Positions 38,377 to 46,731 of a stretch of DNA of 64,000 nt are shown piece by piece. The DNA is from Trichococcus shcherbakoviae (GTDB lineage: Bacteria > Bacillota > Bacilli > Lactobacillales > Aerococcaceae), in contig NZ_OY762653.1 in NCBI RefSeq assembly GCF_963666195.1, positions 1,707,501 to 1,771,500 on the forward strand, written 5' to 3'. The translations under genes and the position numbers were made by a program. The notes under the pieces are model-generated. The model was not told the origin of the DNA, made no database searches, and worked only from the letters and a program-made list of their open reading frames with translations. Within the stretch, counting starts at the first letter, position 1, and the number at the start of each line of letters is the position of its first letter.

Positions 38377-39864
38377 ATGGAGCAGCGAGCGTATGTGGAA
38401 AAGCTGAAGTTGAAGTTTCCCGGCGACGCCGATTTGTTGTTCAAGGACCTTTCCTTTTCGGTGGCTGAAGGCGAAAAAGTGCTGCTTTTGGGGCCGTCCG
38501 GCTGCGGCAAATCCACGCTGCTGCAGGTGTTGAGCGGGCTGATTCCGCAATCGATCGAAGTGCCGATGAAGGCCGAAAAGCTCGTGACGCCGGCTTCCTG
38601 GGGCTATGTTTTTCAGGACCCGGACAGCCAATTCTGCATGCCCTATGTCGATGAAGAACTCGCTTTTGTGCTCGAAAATCTGGCGGTTCCGCGCGAAGAG
38701 ATGGCTGCCAAAATAGACTTTGCGCTCCGGCAAGTGGGTTTGGAGCTGGCGGACAGCCATATCCCCATCGAAAGCCTTTCCGGAGGGATGAAGCAACGGC
38801 TGGCGATCGCCTCGGTATTGGTGTTGGATCCGGAAGTGCTCTTTTTGGATGAGCCCTCCGCCATGCTGGATCCGGAAGGAACGGAAGCGATCTGGGAGGT
38901 CCTGCAGGATGTCTGCAAGGACAAAACGGTCATCATTGTGGAACACAAAATCGATCATGTGCTGGCATTCGCCGAACGGCTCGTGTTGTTCGATGCATCC
39001 GGCCGCATCATCGCCGATGGACCGAACGAAGAAATCTTCTCGGCCCACAAGGACGAGATGAAGGAGCAGGGCATCTGGTTTCCGGGGGTGTGGGACCGGC
39101 ATCTGGCAGAAACGCCGTTGCAACGGGAGCAAAAGTCCTTTAGATTGCAAAGCCCGCTGATGGAATTGCGTGATTTCAAAGGCTTCCGTAATGGGGAAAT
39201 AAAGATTCAAGGAGCCGGGCTGGCGGCCTATCCGGGTGAATGGATCATCATCCGCGGCCAAAATGGAGCCGGGAAAAGTACTTTCCTGCATGCCGTCATG
39301 CAGTTCATCAAAACGAGCGGGGACTACGAGTTGGAGGGGAAACCGATCAAAAAAGTGAAAAAGCTGGCTGATCGGGTCGCTTTCGTTTTCCAGAATCCGG
39401 AGTACCAGTTCGTGGCGAATACGGTCCATGAAGAGATGGCCTATTCGCTGCGGCTGGACGGAAAGGGAAATTCGGATATCGAGAAGCTTGTGGAGGAATA
39501 TCTGGAGCTTTTCCAATTGAGCGGGCAGCGGGAGAAAAATCCTTTCCAACTTTCGATGGGGCAAAAGCGCCGCCTGAGTGTAGCGGCGACGATCATCCAA
39601 GGACAGCGATTGATACTCTTGGATGAACCGACTTTCGGGTTGGATTCCAAAAACACCTTTGCCTTGCTGGAATTTTTGGAGAGTTACCGGAAAAAGGGCG
39701 CCGTCATCCTGATGGTGACCCACGATGAAACACTCTCCCGGAACTACGGGACAACTTTTTGGACGGTTGCCGACGGTGAAATCAGGGATACCACGGAATC
39801 GGCTACTGACATGCGGACTGCGTTCTCCGCGGAACTGCAGCTGGAAGGGAGAATGTGCGGATGA
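38377..39864 (+). CDS. ykoD: ECF ATPase YkoD, two ATP-binding domains, 495 aa
   Basis: Energising subunit with two fused ABC ATPase domains. Domain 1: Walker A GPSGCGKST (about residues 36-44), signature LSGGMKQRLAIA (about 136-147), Walker B VLFLDEPSAMLD. Domain 2: Walker A GQNGAGKST (about 296-304), signature LSMGQKRRLSVA (about 390-401), Walker B LILLDEPTFGLD. The second signature has Met in place of the usual Gly. ATG 38377 is nine bases after AAGGAGG; ATG 38368 touches it and is less likely. Overlaps ykoC by four bases. Confidence 0.95.
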   Translation: MEQRAYVEKLKLKFPGDADLLFKDLSFSVAEGEKVLLLGPSGCGKSTLLQVLSGLIPQSIEVPMKAEKLVTPASWGYVFQDPDSQFCMPYVDEELAFVLENLAVPREEMAAKIDFALRQVGLELADSHIPIESLSGGMKQRLAIASVLVLDPEVLFLDEPSAMLDPEGTEAIWEVLQDVCKDKTVIIVEHKIDHVLAFAERLVLFDASGRIIADGPNEEIFSAHKDEMKEQGIWFPGVWDRHLAETPLQREQKSFRLQSPLMELRDFKGFRNGEIKIQGAGLAAYPGEWIIIRGQNGAGKSTFLHAVMQFIKTSGDYELEGKPIKKVKKLADRVAFVFQNPEYQFVANTVHEEMAYSLRLDGKGNSDIEKLVEEYLELFQLSGQREKNPFQLSMGQKRRLSVAATIIQGQRLILLDEPTFGLDSKNTFALLEFLESYRKKGAVILMVTHDETLSRNYGTTFWTVADGEIRDTTESATDMRTAFSAELQLEGRMCG

Positions 39865-40631
39865 GGGAATGGGAATTAGTCAAAGAGACCTGGCTTCACC
39901 GTGTCAACCCCAGCCTGAAATTGGGCATGTCGCTGCTGCTATGCATCGCAATTATGTTTGTCCGCAACCTTGAAATCATGGCCTTCATCGGCAGCGGGCT
40001 TTTGGTCCTGTTCCTGCTGTTTACGGGACAGCCGTTGAAGCGGATCTTATTGTTGTTGATTCCTTTCTGCGCCATTTTCGTGTCGACAGCCAGCTCCATG
40101 ATCCTGTTCGGGAAAGGCGAAACGCTTTGGTTCGAATGGGGGCTGATCCGCATCACCGAGGAAAGTTTCTTGCGGGGGATGCTGATTGGCCTGCGCGCAT
40201 TGGTCTTCGCTGTTTTGGGCTTGACCTTCGCATTGACGACGAGGCCGGTCAACTTGTTTTATTCGTTGATGCAACAGCTTCGGCTGGATCCTAAATATGC
40301 CTACAGCTTCATGGCTGCGCTGCGGTTGATCCCGATCATGACGGAAGAATTCGAAACGATCCGCAATGCCCGCAAGGTGCGCGGCAGCGAAAGGGTGAAA
40401 GGCTTGCAGGGTATCCTCTTCAAGATGAAGGTCTACACGATTCCGTTGCTGTCAGGAAGCATCCGGCGGGCGCACCGCATCGCCGTGGCGATGGAAGCGA
40501 AACGCTTTTCCGGAAATGAGAGCCGGACCTATTATTATAAGATAGGTTTTTCCGGCAACGATTTTGTTTTCCTCGCGTACATGACGCTGCTTGCGGTCAT
40601 GAGTTATGGGGCGAAGCATTGGATAGGTTGA
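39861..40631 (+). CDS. ykoC: ECF transmembrane (T) component YkoC, 256 aa
   Basis: Integral T component that links the S component to the ATPase. Four or more membrane segments, plus the coupling-helix signatures ARKVRGSERVKG (about residues 172-183) and RRAHRIAVAMEAKRFSG (about 202-218). Start ATG 39861 overlaps the ykoD stop as ATGA; the GTG 39855 in frame is an alternative. Completes the dedicated YkoE-D-C transporter. Confidence 0.95.
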   Translation: MREWELVKETWLHRVNPSLKLGMSLLLCIAIMFVRNLEIMAFIGSGLLVLFLLFTGQPLKRILLLLIPFCAIFVSTASSMILFGKGETLWFEWGLIRITEESFLRGMLIGLRALVFAVLGLTFALTTRPVNLFYSLMQQLRLDPKYAYSFMAALRLIPIMTEEFETIRNARKVRGSERVKGLQGILFKMKVYTIPLLSGSIRRAHRIAVAMEAKRFSGNESRTYYYKIGFSGNDFVFLAYMTLLAVMSYGAKHWIG

Positions 40632-40659
40632 GGAGTTTTTGCTTGGAGAAGTAGTGGGG

Positions 40660-40830
40660 CTGCCCAACTCCGGCTAAGGAGGCTTCGCCGGAGTTGCTCT
40701 CACATTCAGATGCCGTCCTCCGACCAGCTAAAGCTGCATCGGAGAAGAGCCCAGTTATTTACCGGCTCCTCCGGCGAACGAAAGCCTGGCCGGAGCTGGC
40801 GGGTATGTTTTTGCAGTCTTGTTCTCTCGA
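40660..40830. repeat. intergenic stem-loop repeat region, copy B
   Basis: A non-coding stretch after ykoC. AACTCCGGC and GCCGGAGTT form a hairpin (about 40666-40695), and further CTCCGGC/GCCGGAG pairs follow (about 40766-40796). It shares, in inverted order, an 18-19 base string with 24591-24610 and also the string GGAGAAGAG. Looks like a dispersed hairpin-rich repeat of this genome. Confidence 0.45.
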
Positions 40831-40865
40831 TCTGTGGGATTTCAGCTGCAAAAGTGGAATACGCA

Positions 40866-40906
40866 CAAAAAGGGGCGATCTCATTGCGAGACCGCCCCTT
40901 TTGTTG
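40866..40906. terminator. bidirectional terminator
   Basis: AAAAAGGGGCG and CGCCCCTTTT arms with an inner GATCTC/GAGACC pairing. Serves the ykoC transcript and the converging secreted-protein gene. Confidence 0.85.
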
Positions 40907-40955
40907 CGGTGCCTTCATATCGAAGTGCAATGCGATTTACTTGGCTGGTTGACTG

Positions 40956-41312
40956 TTATTCAGCTTGGCAAGATTGATCGCGGACGCCGTTTTTGCCGTC
41001 ATTGTCCGTTTCATCCGCACCGTACTGGTTGCCGTCGCCGTCTGCTTCGCCCGTAGCGTTTTGGTTACCATCCTGATTGGCTTGCGTACCCGTTCCATCG
41101 CACGTGCCGCTTTTCTCGCGGGCACGTTTCATGGTTGCCTCTTCATTGCCTTGTTTTTTTGCTCCTTCATTTGTGCATTCGCCTGACTTGATTTGCTCTT
41201 GGGTCATCGTGCCGTTCTGGGCTGCCGTGTCGCTCGCTGCCAGTACCGGTGCTGCACCTCCAACAAATAAGCCTGCAACGGATAGGATGGTCATGATTCT
41301 TGTCTTGTTCAT
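40956..41312 (-). CDS. small secreted acidic protein with DGDGN-type repeats, 118 aa
   Basis: N-terminal signal peptide (MNKTRIMTILSVAGLFVGGAAPVLAA, residues 1-26) and a mature part rich in Asp, Asn, Gln, Glu and Gly. The second half repeats short units of the form D/N-x-N-Q/D-G (DGNQNATG, DGDGNQYG, DNDGKNG), loosely like calcium-loop or thrombospondin-3 repeats. Two Cys (about 46 and 70) and one near the C terminus. ATG at 41312 has AGGGGG nine bases upstream; the longer reading would overlap the regulator gene. Divergent from the two-component genes, which may control it. Function unknown. Confidence 0.75.
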   Translation of the reverse strand: MNKTRIMTILSVAGLFVGGAAPVLAASDTAAQNGTMTQEQIKSGECTNEGAKKQGNEEATMKRAREKSGTCDGTGTQANQDGNQNATGEADGDGNQYGADETDNDGKNGVRDQSCQAE

Positions 41313-41478
41313 TTTTGTTTCCCCCTGGTATGATTTTTTGTTATTTCTTACTGACCTAAGAATAATCAAAAAGTATGGCAGAAGCGTGTTTTTAAAGGCA
41401 CATTTGTGTGGTATTATCGGGGTGAAAACATAATCTTGCCATATTTTTGCAGTATGATTTCCCCGAGGAGGGAGTACG

Positions 41479-42180
41479 ATGGTAAAGCTATTGATTGCGG
41501 ATGATAATAAACAAATAACATCCATCCTGAAGGAGTATTCAGAAAAGGATGGCTACGAGGCGGTCGTCGCCTATGATGGCGAACAGGCGCTGCAGGAATT
41601 CGGGAAAGACAAATTCGATTTGATTTTGCTGGATGTGATGATGCCGAAAAAGGATGGCTTCGAAGTGTGCAGGGAAATCCGGAAAGTTTCCTCGATTCCC
41701 ATCATCATGGTGACCGCCAGAGGGGAAGATTTTGAACGGATCATGGGCTTGGATATCGGAGCGGACGACTACATCGTCAAGCCTTTTTCGCCGGGTGAAG
41801 TGATGGCGCGCATTCGGGCAATCCTACGGCGGTTGGATCAGACATCGGACAACAAGGATCACCATAAACTCTACGTCCATGAAAACCTGGAAATCCGTCT
41901 CGATGAGTTCATCGTGAAGGTCGCTGGGCATCAGGTCCATCTCACGAAAAAAGAGATCGAGCTGCTTTGGATTTTGGCGACGAACAAGAACAAGGTGTTC
42001 AGCCGTGACAACTTACTGGATAGCGTCTGGGGCTACGACTATTTCGGCGATAATCGGACGGTCGACTCGCACATCAAACGGCTGCGGGCAAAAGTCGATC
42101 AAATTCCCCATCCGTCGTGGGACATCAAAACCGTTTGGGGCATCGGCTATAAGTTTGAGGTGAATCCGGATGAAGTATAA
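41479..42180 (+). CDS. OmpR-family response regulator, 233 aa
   Basis: Receiver domain with the acidic pair DD (about residues 8-9), phospho-Asp in ILLDVMMPK (about 53), Thr in MVTARG and Lys in VKPFSPGE; then a winged-helix DNA-binding domain (about 135-228, LTKKEIELLWILATNKNKVFSRDNLLDSVWG). GAGGGAG lies upstream of ATG. The kinase gene overlaps its end by 11 bases. Target genes cannot be told; the divergent secreted protein is the nearest candidate. Confidence 0.94.
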   Translation: MVKLLIADDNKQITSILKEYSEKDGYEAVVAYDGEQALQEFGKDKFDLILLDVMMPKKDGFEVCREIRKVSSIPIIMVTARGEDFERIMGLDIGADDYIVKPFSPGEVMARIRAILRRLDQTSDNKDHHKLYVHENLEIRLDEFIVKVAGHQVHLTKKEIELLWILATNKNKVFSRDNLLDSVWGYDYFGDNRTVDSHIKRLRAKVDQIPHPSWDIKTVWGIGYKFEVNPDEV

Positions 42181-43711
42181 GATTACCCGCAAGCTGGTCC
42201 TCTATTTCACATCCGTCATCCTGCTGTTTTCCGTGGTTGTCGGAGGGGCCTTCCTGTTGCTGTTCACCCGGCATACCGAAGAGATTTATCGGGCGGATAT
42301 GCAGGAACGGGCTGAGGCGATCGCGGCCGGCGTAGCCGATTATCTGGAAGACGGGAGTCCCGCTTTAGATTCGGCTGCGCCCACTGCGAATGGTAATGCT
42401 ACCGGCAAGCAAATCGAAAATAGTAGCCTGCTCGTACAAAGTGGTGCCACGGGTACGACCGGGCGCAAAAATGTGAACGGATACAACGCCTATATCACGG
42501 CCATTCAGGATATCGCGATGGGCGAGGTGTGGATTGTCGATCAATCCGCGGAGACGATCAGTGTCGGGACCGGCAAAAAAGAGATCATCTATGGGGAACT
42601 ACCAGGCGCTGCACTGGCGCTTGTCGATGAGGTGTTCGAAGGGGACGTCGCCTTCAGCGAAGGCTTCAGCCCGTTATTGGAGGATACCTCCATCACGGTC
42701 GGTGCGCCGGTGCTCTCCGCAGAAGGGGAGGTTATCGCTGCGGTCCTTTTGCACGACTATATCGCAAACATGCAGGCTGCCGTGCGGTCGGGATTTTCGA
42801 CTTTGGGAATCAGCTTGGCTTTGGCTTTGATCGCCGCGGTCGGGATAGCGGTCCTGTTGGCGAAACGGTTCATCCAGCCGCTGAAGAGGATGGAAGAAAC
42901 GACACAGCAGTTGGCGGATAACCATTACGAAACCCATACGGGGATCATCCAAAATGATGAAATGGGTTCGCTTGCCGCCAACATCGATATTCTGGCGGAC
43001 AAGTTGGCTGAGGCTGCGCAAGAAAGCGCCAAGTTGGATAAGATGCGCAAGGATTTCATCACGAGCATTTCCCATGAATTGCGCACGCCGGTCACGGTCA
43101 TCCGCGGCTCGCTGGAGGCCTTGAACGATCATGTCGTCGAGGATCCCGCCAAAATCGATGAATACTACCAACAGATGTTGACCGAAAGCATCCATCTGGA
43201 GCGGATGATCAACGATCTGCTGGAGCTGTCGCGGCTGCAGAACCCGGACTATCAAATGGAGATGAGTTCCTTGAATTTTGTGGATGTCGTGGAGAATGCC
43301 ATCCGTTCCGTGCGCTATATCGCCAGGGAAAAGGGGATTACGCTGACTTTCTCGAAAGAGCCGTTGGCGTTCATGCTGATGGGGGATTATACCCGGCTGC
43401 GGCAGATGCTGCTTGCCGTGATGGAAAATGCCGTCAAATTTTCAGCCGAAAAGAGCGAAATCCGGATCACGTTGACTGGCGCAGGTGAGGGCTGCCGATT
43501 GGCTATCACTGACAACGGGCCAGGAATCCCGGAAAAGGATCAACCGTACATCTTCGAAAAGTTCTTCAAATCAAACGAAGAAAGCAACAAGCAAGGCACA
43601 GGTCTGGGTTTGGCCGTCGCCAAGCAGATAGCCGATCGCCACGGCATCGTTTTGTCGGTCGAAAGCACACCGGGAAAAGGCTCTACCTTTCTTTTTGATC
43701 TGAACCAATAA
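42170..43711 (+). CDS. sensor histidine kinase with HAMP domain, 513 aa
   Basis: Class I membrane kinase. Membrane segments at about residues 10-30 and 205-230 flank an extracytoplasmic sensor of about 170 residues; a HAMP linker follows. The H box is SISHELRTPVTVIRGSLEAL (His near residue 303), the N box MENAVKFS (near 420), the G boxes DNGPGIPEKD and GTGLGLAVAKQ. Partner of the overlapping response regulator. Signal unknown; the architecture resembles envelope-stress kinases. Confidence 0.94.
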   Translation: MKYKITRKLVLYFTSVILLFSVVVGGAFLLLFTRHTEEIYRADMQERAEAIAAGVADYLEDGSPALDSAAPTANGNATGKQIENSSLLVQSGATGTTGRKNVNGYNAYITAIQDIAMGEVWIVDQSAETISVGTGKKEIIYGELPGAALALVDEVFEGDVAFSEGFSPLLEDTSITVGAPVLSAEGEVIAAVLLHDYIANMQAAVRSGFSTLGISLALALIAAVGIAVLLAKRFIQPLKRMEETTQQLADNHYETHTGIIQNDEMGSLAANIDILADKLAEAAQESAKLDKMRKDFITSISHELRTPVTVIRGSLEALNDHVVEDPAKIDEYYQQMLTESIHLERMINDLLELSRLQNPDYQMEMSSLNFVDVVENAIRSVRYIAREKGITLTFSKEPLAFMLMGDYTRLRQMLLAVMENAVKFSAEKSEIRITLTGAGEGCRLAITDNGPGIPEKDQPYIFEKFFKSNEESNKQGTGLGLAVAKQIADRHGIVLSVESTPGKGSTFLFDLNQ

Positions 43712-43755
43712 AAAATCAGCTGCAGTGTTTAACGCTCTGCAGCTGATTTTTTTGT
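43709..43755 (+). terminator. terminator of the two-component operon
   Basis: AAAAATCAGCTGCAG and CTGCAGCTGATTTTT arms around TGTTTAACGCT, then a T run. Confidence 0.92.
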
Positions 43756-43790
43756 TTGTTTTCTAGTATATGTTCTATGAGTCCAGTAGT

Positions 43791-43827
43791 GTTTGTGGCA
43801 AGATAAACGTACATACTTGCCACAAAC
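43791..43827. repeat. perfect 12-base inverted repeat at the island edge
   Basis: GTTTGTGGCAAG (43791-43802) and CTTGCCACAAAC (43816-43827) with a 13-base spacer and no T tail. Not a terminator in either direction. It sits where the base composition shifts to A+T-rich. Confidence 0.6.
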
Positions 43828-43925
43828 AGAAAGAGAGTATTATGATTATGAGCTACTATTCGGCCAATGCGCAAATGAATTTGATATATAAAATCAATTT
43901 ATGGGTAATACTTGCCGTTTTTACT

Positions 43926-43955
43926 CAGGTTAGAATTCAGGTAACATAGTATACT
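43926..43955 (+). promoter_or_regulatory. direct-repeat element and -10 box before the secreted-protein gene
   Basis: CAGGTTA (43926) and CAGGTAA (43938), 12 bases apart, end six bases before TATACT (43950-43955). They occupy the -35 position, as sites for an activator often do. No standard -35 box. Confidence 0.4.
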
Positions 43956-44067
43956 AATTTCAAGTTGAAAAAGTATGAATCATTCAGGATTACAATCCGA
44001 TGTTTTTTTGATTTATTAGTACACCACAATTTTTTCTATATTAAACTCATGGAGGCGATTTTAGATT

Positions 44068-44670
44068 ATGTTCAAGAAAAATATATTATTAGGGGTGCTC
44101 TCTCTCTCATTGCTTACTTCAAACACTATAGTTCCCTTGTCTGTAATGGCTGCTGCGGCAGAAATAGAACCTTCCCGCTCGTTAGTAACAAATAGCACTT
44201 CGATTTTAGAAAAAATAAATAGTAATTATACGCCCACAAGTACTTTGGAAAAAGATTTGAATACTGTAGAAGAGAATTATATTATTTCTTCTGAGGATTT
44301 AGCAGCTCTAAATGCTCAATTGTTTCCAACTCAACCAGGCAAATTCTCCACGATGTATGTTGGAGGAGATTACCCCAAAAGCACAGTCAGAGTATTATCG
44401 GGAAAGGTAAACCTCTCAACAGTTTCAGCTTTAGCTGCATTTCTCGTTACTAAAGGTAATTTGAAGTATGCTGCTGCCATAGAAGTTGCTAACATTGTAT
44501 TTGGTACAAACCTCCCCTCTGTTTATTACACTGTAAACCAAACAACTTGGAGGACGAACGGTATAACTTATGTTGAAGTGAAGACCACAGTCTGGAAATA
44601 CAGCAACTTTACTGGATATATTGGTCAGGGGATATCTTTAAAAACCTATTCAGATAACGGAATGGATTGA
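44068..44670 (+). CDS. unknown secreted protein, 200 aa
   Basis: I do not recognise the family. It has a clear signal peptide (residues 1-30, KKNILLGVLSLSLLTSNTIVPLSVMAAA, with a likely cut after AxA). The mature part is not strongly charged, has a Ser/Thr-rich stretch (about 36-60), an Ala-rich helix (VSALAAFLVTKGNLKYAAAIEVANIVFG, about 116-143) and a beta-rich C terminus (YTVNQTTWRTNGITYVEVKTTVWKYS). No Cys, no LPxTG, no lipobox. GGAGG lies 12 bases before ATG. It is A+T-rich compared with the preceding two-component genes, and overlaps or abuts the next gene, so the two are likely expressed together. Confidence 0.75.
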   Translation: MFKKNILLGVLSLSLLTSNTIVPLSVMAAAAEIEPSRSLVTNSTSILEKINSNYTPTSTLEKDLNTVEENYIISSEDLAALNAQLFPTQPGKFSTMYVGGDYPKSTVRVLSGKVNLSTVSALAAFLVTKGNLKYAAAIEVANIVFGTNLPSVYYTVNQTTWRTNGITYVEVKTTVWKYSNFTGYIGQGISLKTYSDNGMD

Positions 44671-44675
44671 TAATA

Positions 44676-44909
44676 TTGAAAAGAAAATTTAATCGCTTCT
44701 ATGGGCTTATATTTATAAGCTTAATTCTTTGTGAGTATGCTGATACACCTTGCATCCGCTGGGTACAATACCTTTTAGGAGCAGTATTTTTAGGATTACT
44801 GATTTTGGAAATATTCTATACAAAGAAAAGAGAAAATAGGATTAAAATAGATTCCATCATCATTCTCGCTATTTTTTTAATCTTAGCTTTTGTTTTTGGA
44901 ATCAAGTAA
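44676..44909 (+). CDS. small membrane protein, 77 aa
   Basis: Two or three hydrophobic segments (about residues 8-22, 29-46 and 58-75) separated by a charged loop KKRENRIK. It begins within a few bases of the end of the secreted-protein gene. The start is uncertain: TTG 44676 has a weak AATGGA site at nine bases; TTG 44667 in frame is an alternative. A small membrane protein right after a secreted protein is the arrangement of many toxin/immunity or bacteriocin/immunity pairs, but nothing in the sequence proves this. Confidence 0.55.
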   Translation: MKRKFNRFYGLIFISLILCEYADTPCIRWVQYLLGAVFLGLLILEIFYTKKRENRIKIDSIIILAIFLILAFVFGIK

Positions 44910-45131
44910 CTCAACTTTACTACATTTGAACGAAATAAGGTTTACCTCTCGCGAGTGCGGTTATTTCTCAATGCGCTTGGTCAACCAACAAATCCGGGAA
45001 GGGCAAAAATTTGTGATGCGGATGGATCACCAGAACTTAAAGCATTATTCCAGCCAGCTTTCTGTCGGGAAGGACATGCCCATAAAAAGCTTGTTTTTAA
45101 ATATTTTAAATTTACTGGGAGGGTGTTGAGA

Positions 45132-45935
45132 ATGATGAAAAAAACAATGGTAGCAACAGTATCTTTCCTTTCAAGTATTCTGGTGTTAAGTGGGTGTGGG
45201 TCTTCTACCTCCTCCACTATGAGCATTGTGCAATCCATCGAGAGCGCGGCGGAGAAGAATGCGGAACTGGATAATGCCCGCTTTGAGATACTTTTCTCTA
45301 CAAAAGGTGGTCCGGAACAAATCAATCAAACTTCAGAAGGATCCTTCTTGAAAAAAACGGATTCTGATTATGATTGGTATCAAAAAACTTCTTTTGGAGG
45401 AGAAAATACTACAGAAGTAACGCAGATTAATGGAAAGCAATACCAGAAAATCCGTTTGACTGGGCAAGAGGAAGCGCCATGGGTAGAGACTTCTTCAACT
45501 TGGTTCCCTTTACAAGACCTTCTAGATCCGCTATTTGAGAACGACTTAGTTGAATTCGAAATAACAGAGAGCCAAGTAGAGGAACAGGAAGAAGGTACGT
45601 CATATAAGCTCATTCTGAGCGACACCTATGCCGACAGACTAAAAGCGAGAAATGTGGAAGAAATCCAGCGAAGCATAGGCGAATTGAAGCAGGAAAATGA
45701 AGAGGTAACGGTTATCCAGGAGCTGGAAACACAGCTGCAGGAGATAAAGAATACTGATTATCAGGATCTAACCATTACCTATGAAATCAATGATGAGGAT
45801 TTTCTGACGGTTGTCCACTCCGAATCTACCGTGGTACCGTCAACCGGCGAAGCATATACCTTTGTCACCCGTTTTTCTCTGACAGAATATAATCTGAGCG
45901 ACACGGACAACCTCTTACCTCAAATCACGGAGTAA
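45132..45935 (+). CDS. putative lipoprotein, 267 aa
   Basis: Lipoprotein signal with lipobox LVLSGC (Cys near residue 21), then a Ser/Thr-rich linker and a soluble domain of about 230 residues that is acidic. The layout, with KTDSDYDWYQKTSFGGE and a long middle helix (about 170-210, Glu/Gln-rich), resembles DUF6612/LppX-like lipoproteins, but I am not sure of the family. ATG 45132 is eight bases after GGGAGGG. A longer in-frame reading from 44955 has no ribosome site. Less A+T-rich than its left neighbours. Confidence 0.8.
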   Translation: MMKKTMVATVSFLSSILVLSGCGSSTSSTMSIVQSIESAAEKNAELDNARFEILFSTKGGPEQINQTSEGSFLKKTDSDYDWYQKTSFGGENTTEVTQINGKQYQKIRLTGQEEAPWVETSSTWFPLQDLLDPLFENDLVEFEITESQVEEQEEGTSYKLILSDTYADRLKARNVEEIQRSIGELKQENEEVTVIQELETQLQEIKNTDYQDLTITYEINDEDFLTVVHSESTVVPSTGEAYTFVTRFSLTEYNLSDTDNLLPQITE

Positions 45936-46064
45936 GGAAGGGAACGCCTAAACATACCAAACGAACAGATCCGCTTGAGACTGCTTTTTTTATTTTTCTA
46001 AGATATTATCAATGAAGTATAACCGTAAACCCGCATTTCAGCTCTTTTAGAAAAAAATCAAACA

Positions 46065-46110
46065 AAAAAGAAGTGTCCAGAAATGAACCATTTTCTGGAT
46101 ACTTCTTTTC
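46065..46110. terminator. terminator between the lipoprotein and comA-like genes
   Basis: AAAAGAAGTGTCCAGAAA and TTTCTGGATACTTCTTTT arms (one G-T pair) around TGAACCA, A and T runs on both sides. Serves the comX-Q-P-A transcript, and perhaps the lipoprotein gene. Confidence 0.85.
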
Positions 46111-46128
46111 CTTTTCCAACGGATAGCA

Positions 46129-46731
46129 TTATTGTAGACGAACATTAATAATGCCCAATTCAATCGCTTTAATTACTGATTCAACAACAGTATTCGTTTG
46201 TAGCTTCTCACTCACAGAATACATATGATTTCGAACGGTCCTTTCCGAAATTCCCAGCTCAGATGCAACCGCGGTTTGTTTAACTCCTTGAGAGATCAGT
46301 TGTAAAATTTCTTTTTCTCTGTCTGTTAAAAGGATACGCCCTTTAGCCTTAAATTCAGGAAAAATTTTCTTGTTTTCAAATTGAATGATTTTCAGATTAT
46401 CCACTAAATCATCTGCTTCGATGTGTTTATCAAAAAAACCATGAGCACCAATCTTAAAAGCTCTCTCCTTATATTCTATCAGGCTAAAGCCTGACAAAAA
46501 AACCAGTTTTACCGGGTATTTTTGTAGTATTTGGCTCCCGATTTCTAGTCCGTTGTGTTCGCCCATGTGAATATCCATTAAGATGATGGATGGCATGTAG
46601 GAATCTACAACTTCGAGGGCTTTCTTTGGATCAGATAGGTAAAAAAAATCTGATATTTCAGAATAACTTTTGAGCGATATCTCCAGACTTCTTCCGATTA
46701 AGTGATGATCGTCAATTAATAGTATTCTCAT
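46129..46731 (-). CDS. ComA-like response regulator (NarL/LuxR family), 200 aa
   Basis: Receiver domain with DDHH (residues 7-10), phospho-Asp in ILMDIHMGE (about 55), Ser in VFLSGFS and Lys in FFDKHI. The C-terminal LuxR-type helix-turn-helix is LLTDREKEILQLISQGVKQTAVASELGISERTVRNHMYSV (about 133-172). The start overlaps the kinase stop by four bases (ATGA), so they are co-translated. Same domain layout and gene position as ComA of the ComQXPA system. It should act when phosphorylated by the kinase; its DNA targets are unknown. Confidence 0.9.
   Translation of the reverse strand: MRILLIDDHHLIGRSLEISLKSYSEISDFFYLSDPKKALEVVDSYMPSIILMDIHMGEHNGLEIGSQILQKYPVKLVFLSGFSLIEYKERAFKIGAHGFFDKHIEADDLVDNLKIIQFENKKIFPEFKAKGRILLTDREKEILQLISQGVKQTAVASELGISERTVRNHMYSVSEKLQTNTVVESVIKAIELGIINVRLQ

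Noticed and set aside
43791-43827. Terminator reading of the 12-base inverted repeat
   Set aside because: No T run on either strand; the real terminator of the two-component operon lies at 43709-43755.
44890-45131. Frames upstream of the lipoprotein, including an in-frame N-terminal extension from 44955
   Set aside because: No ribosome site; the lipoprotein signal sequence and GGGAGGG fix the start at 45132. Could be a gene remnant, but I cannot support one.
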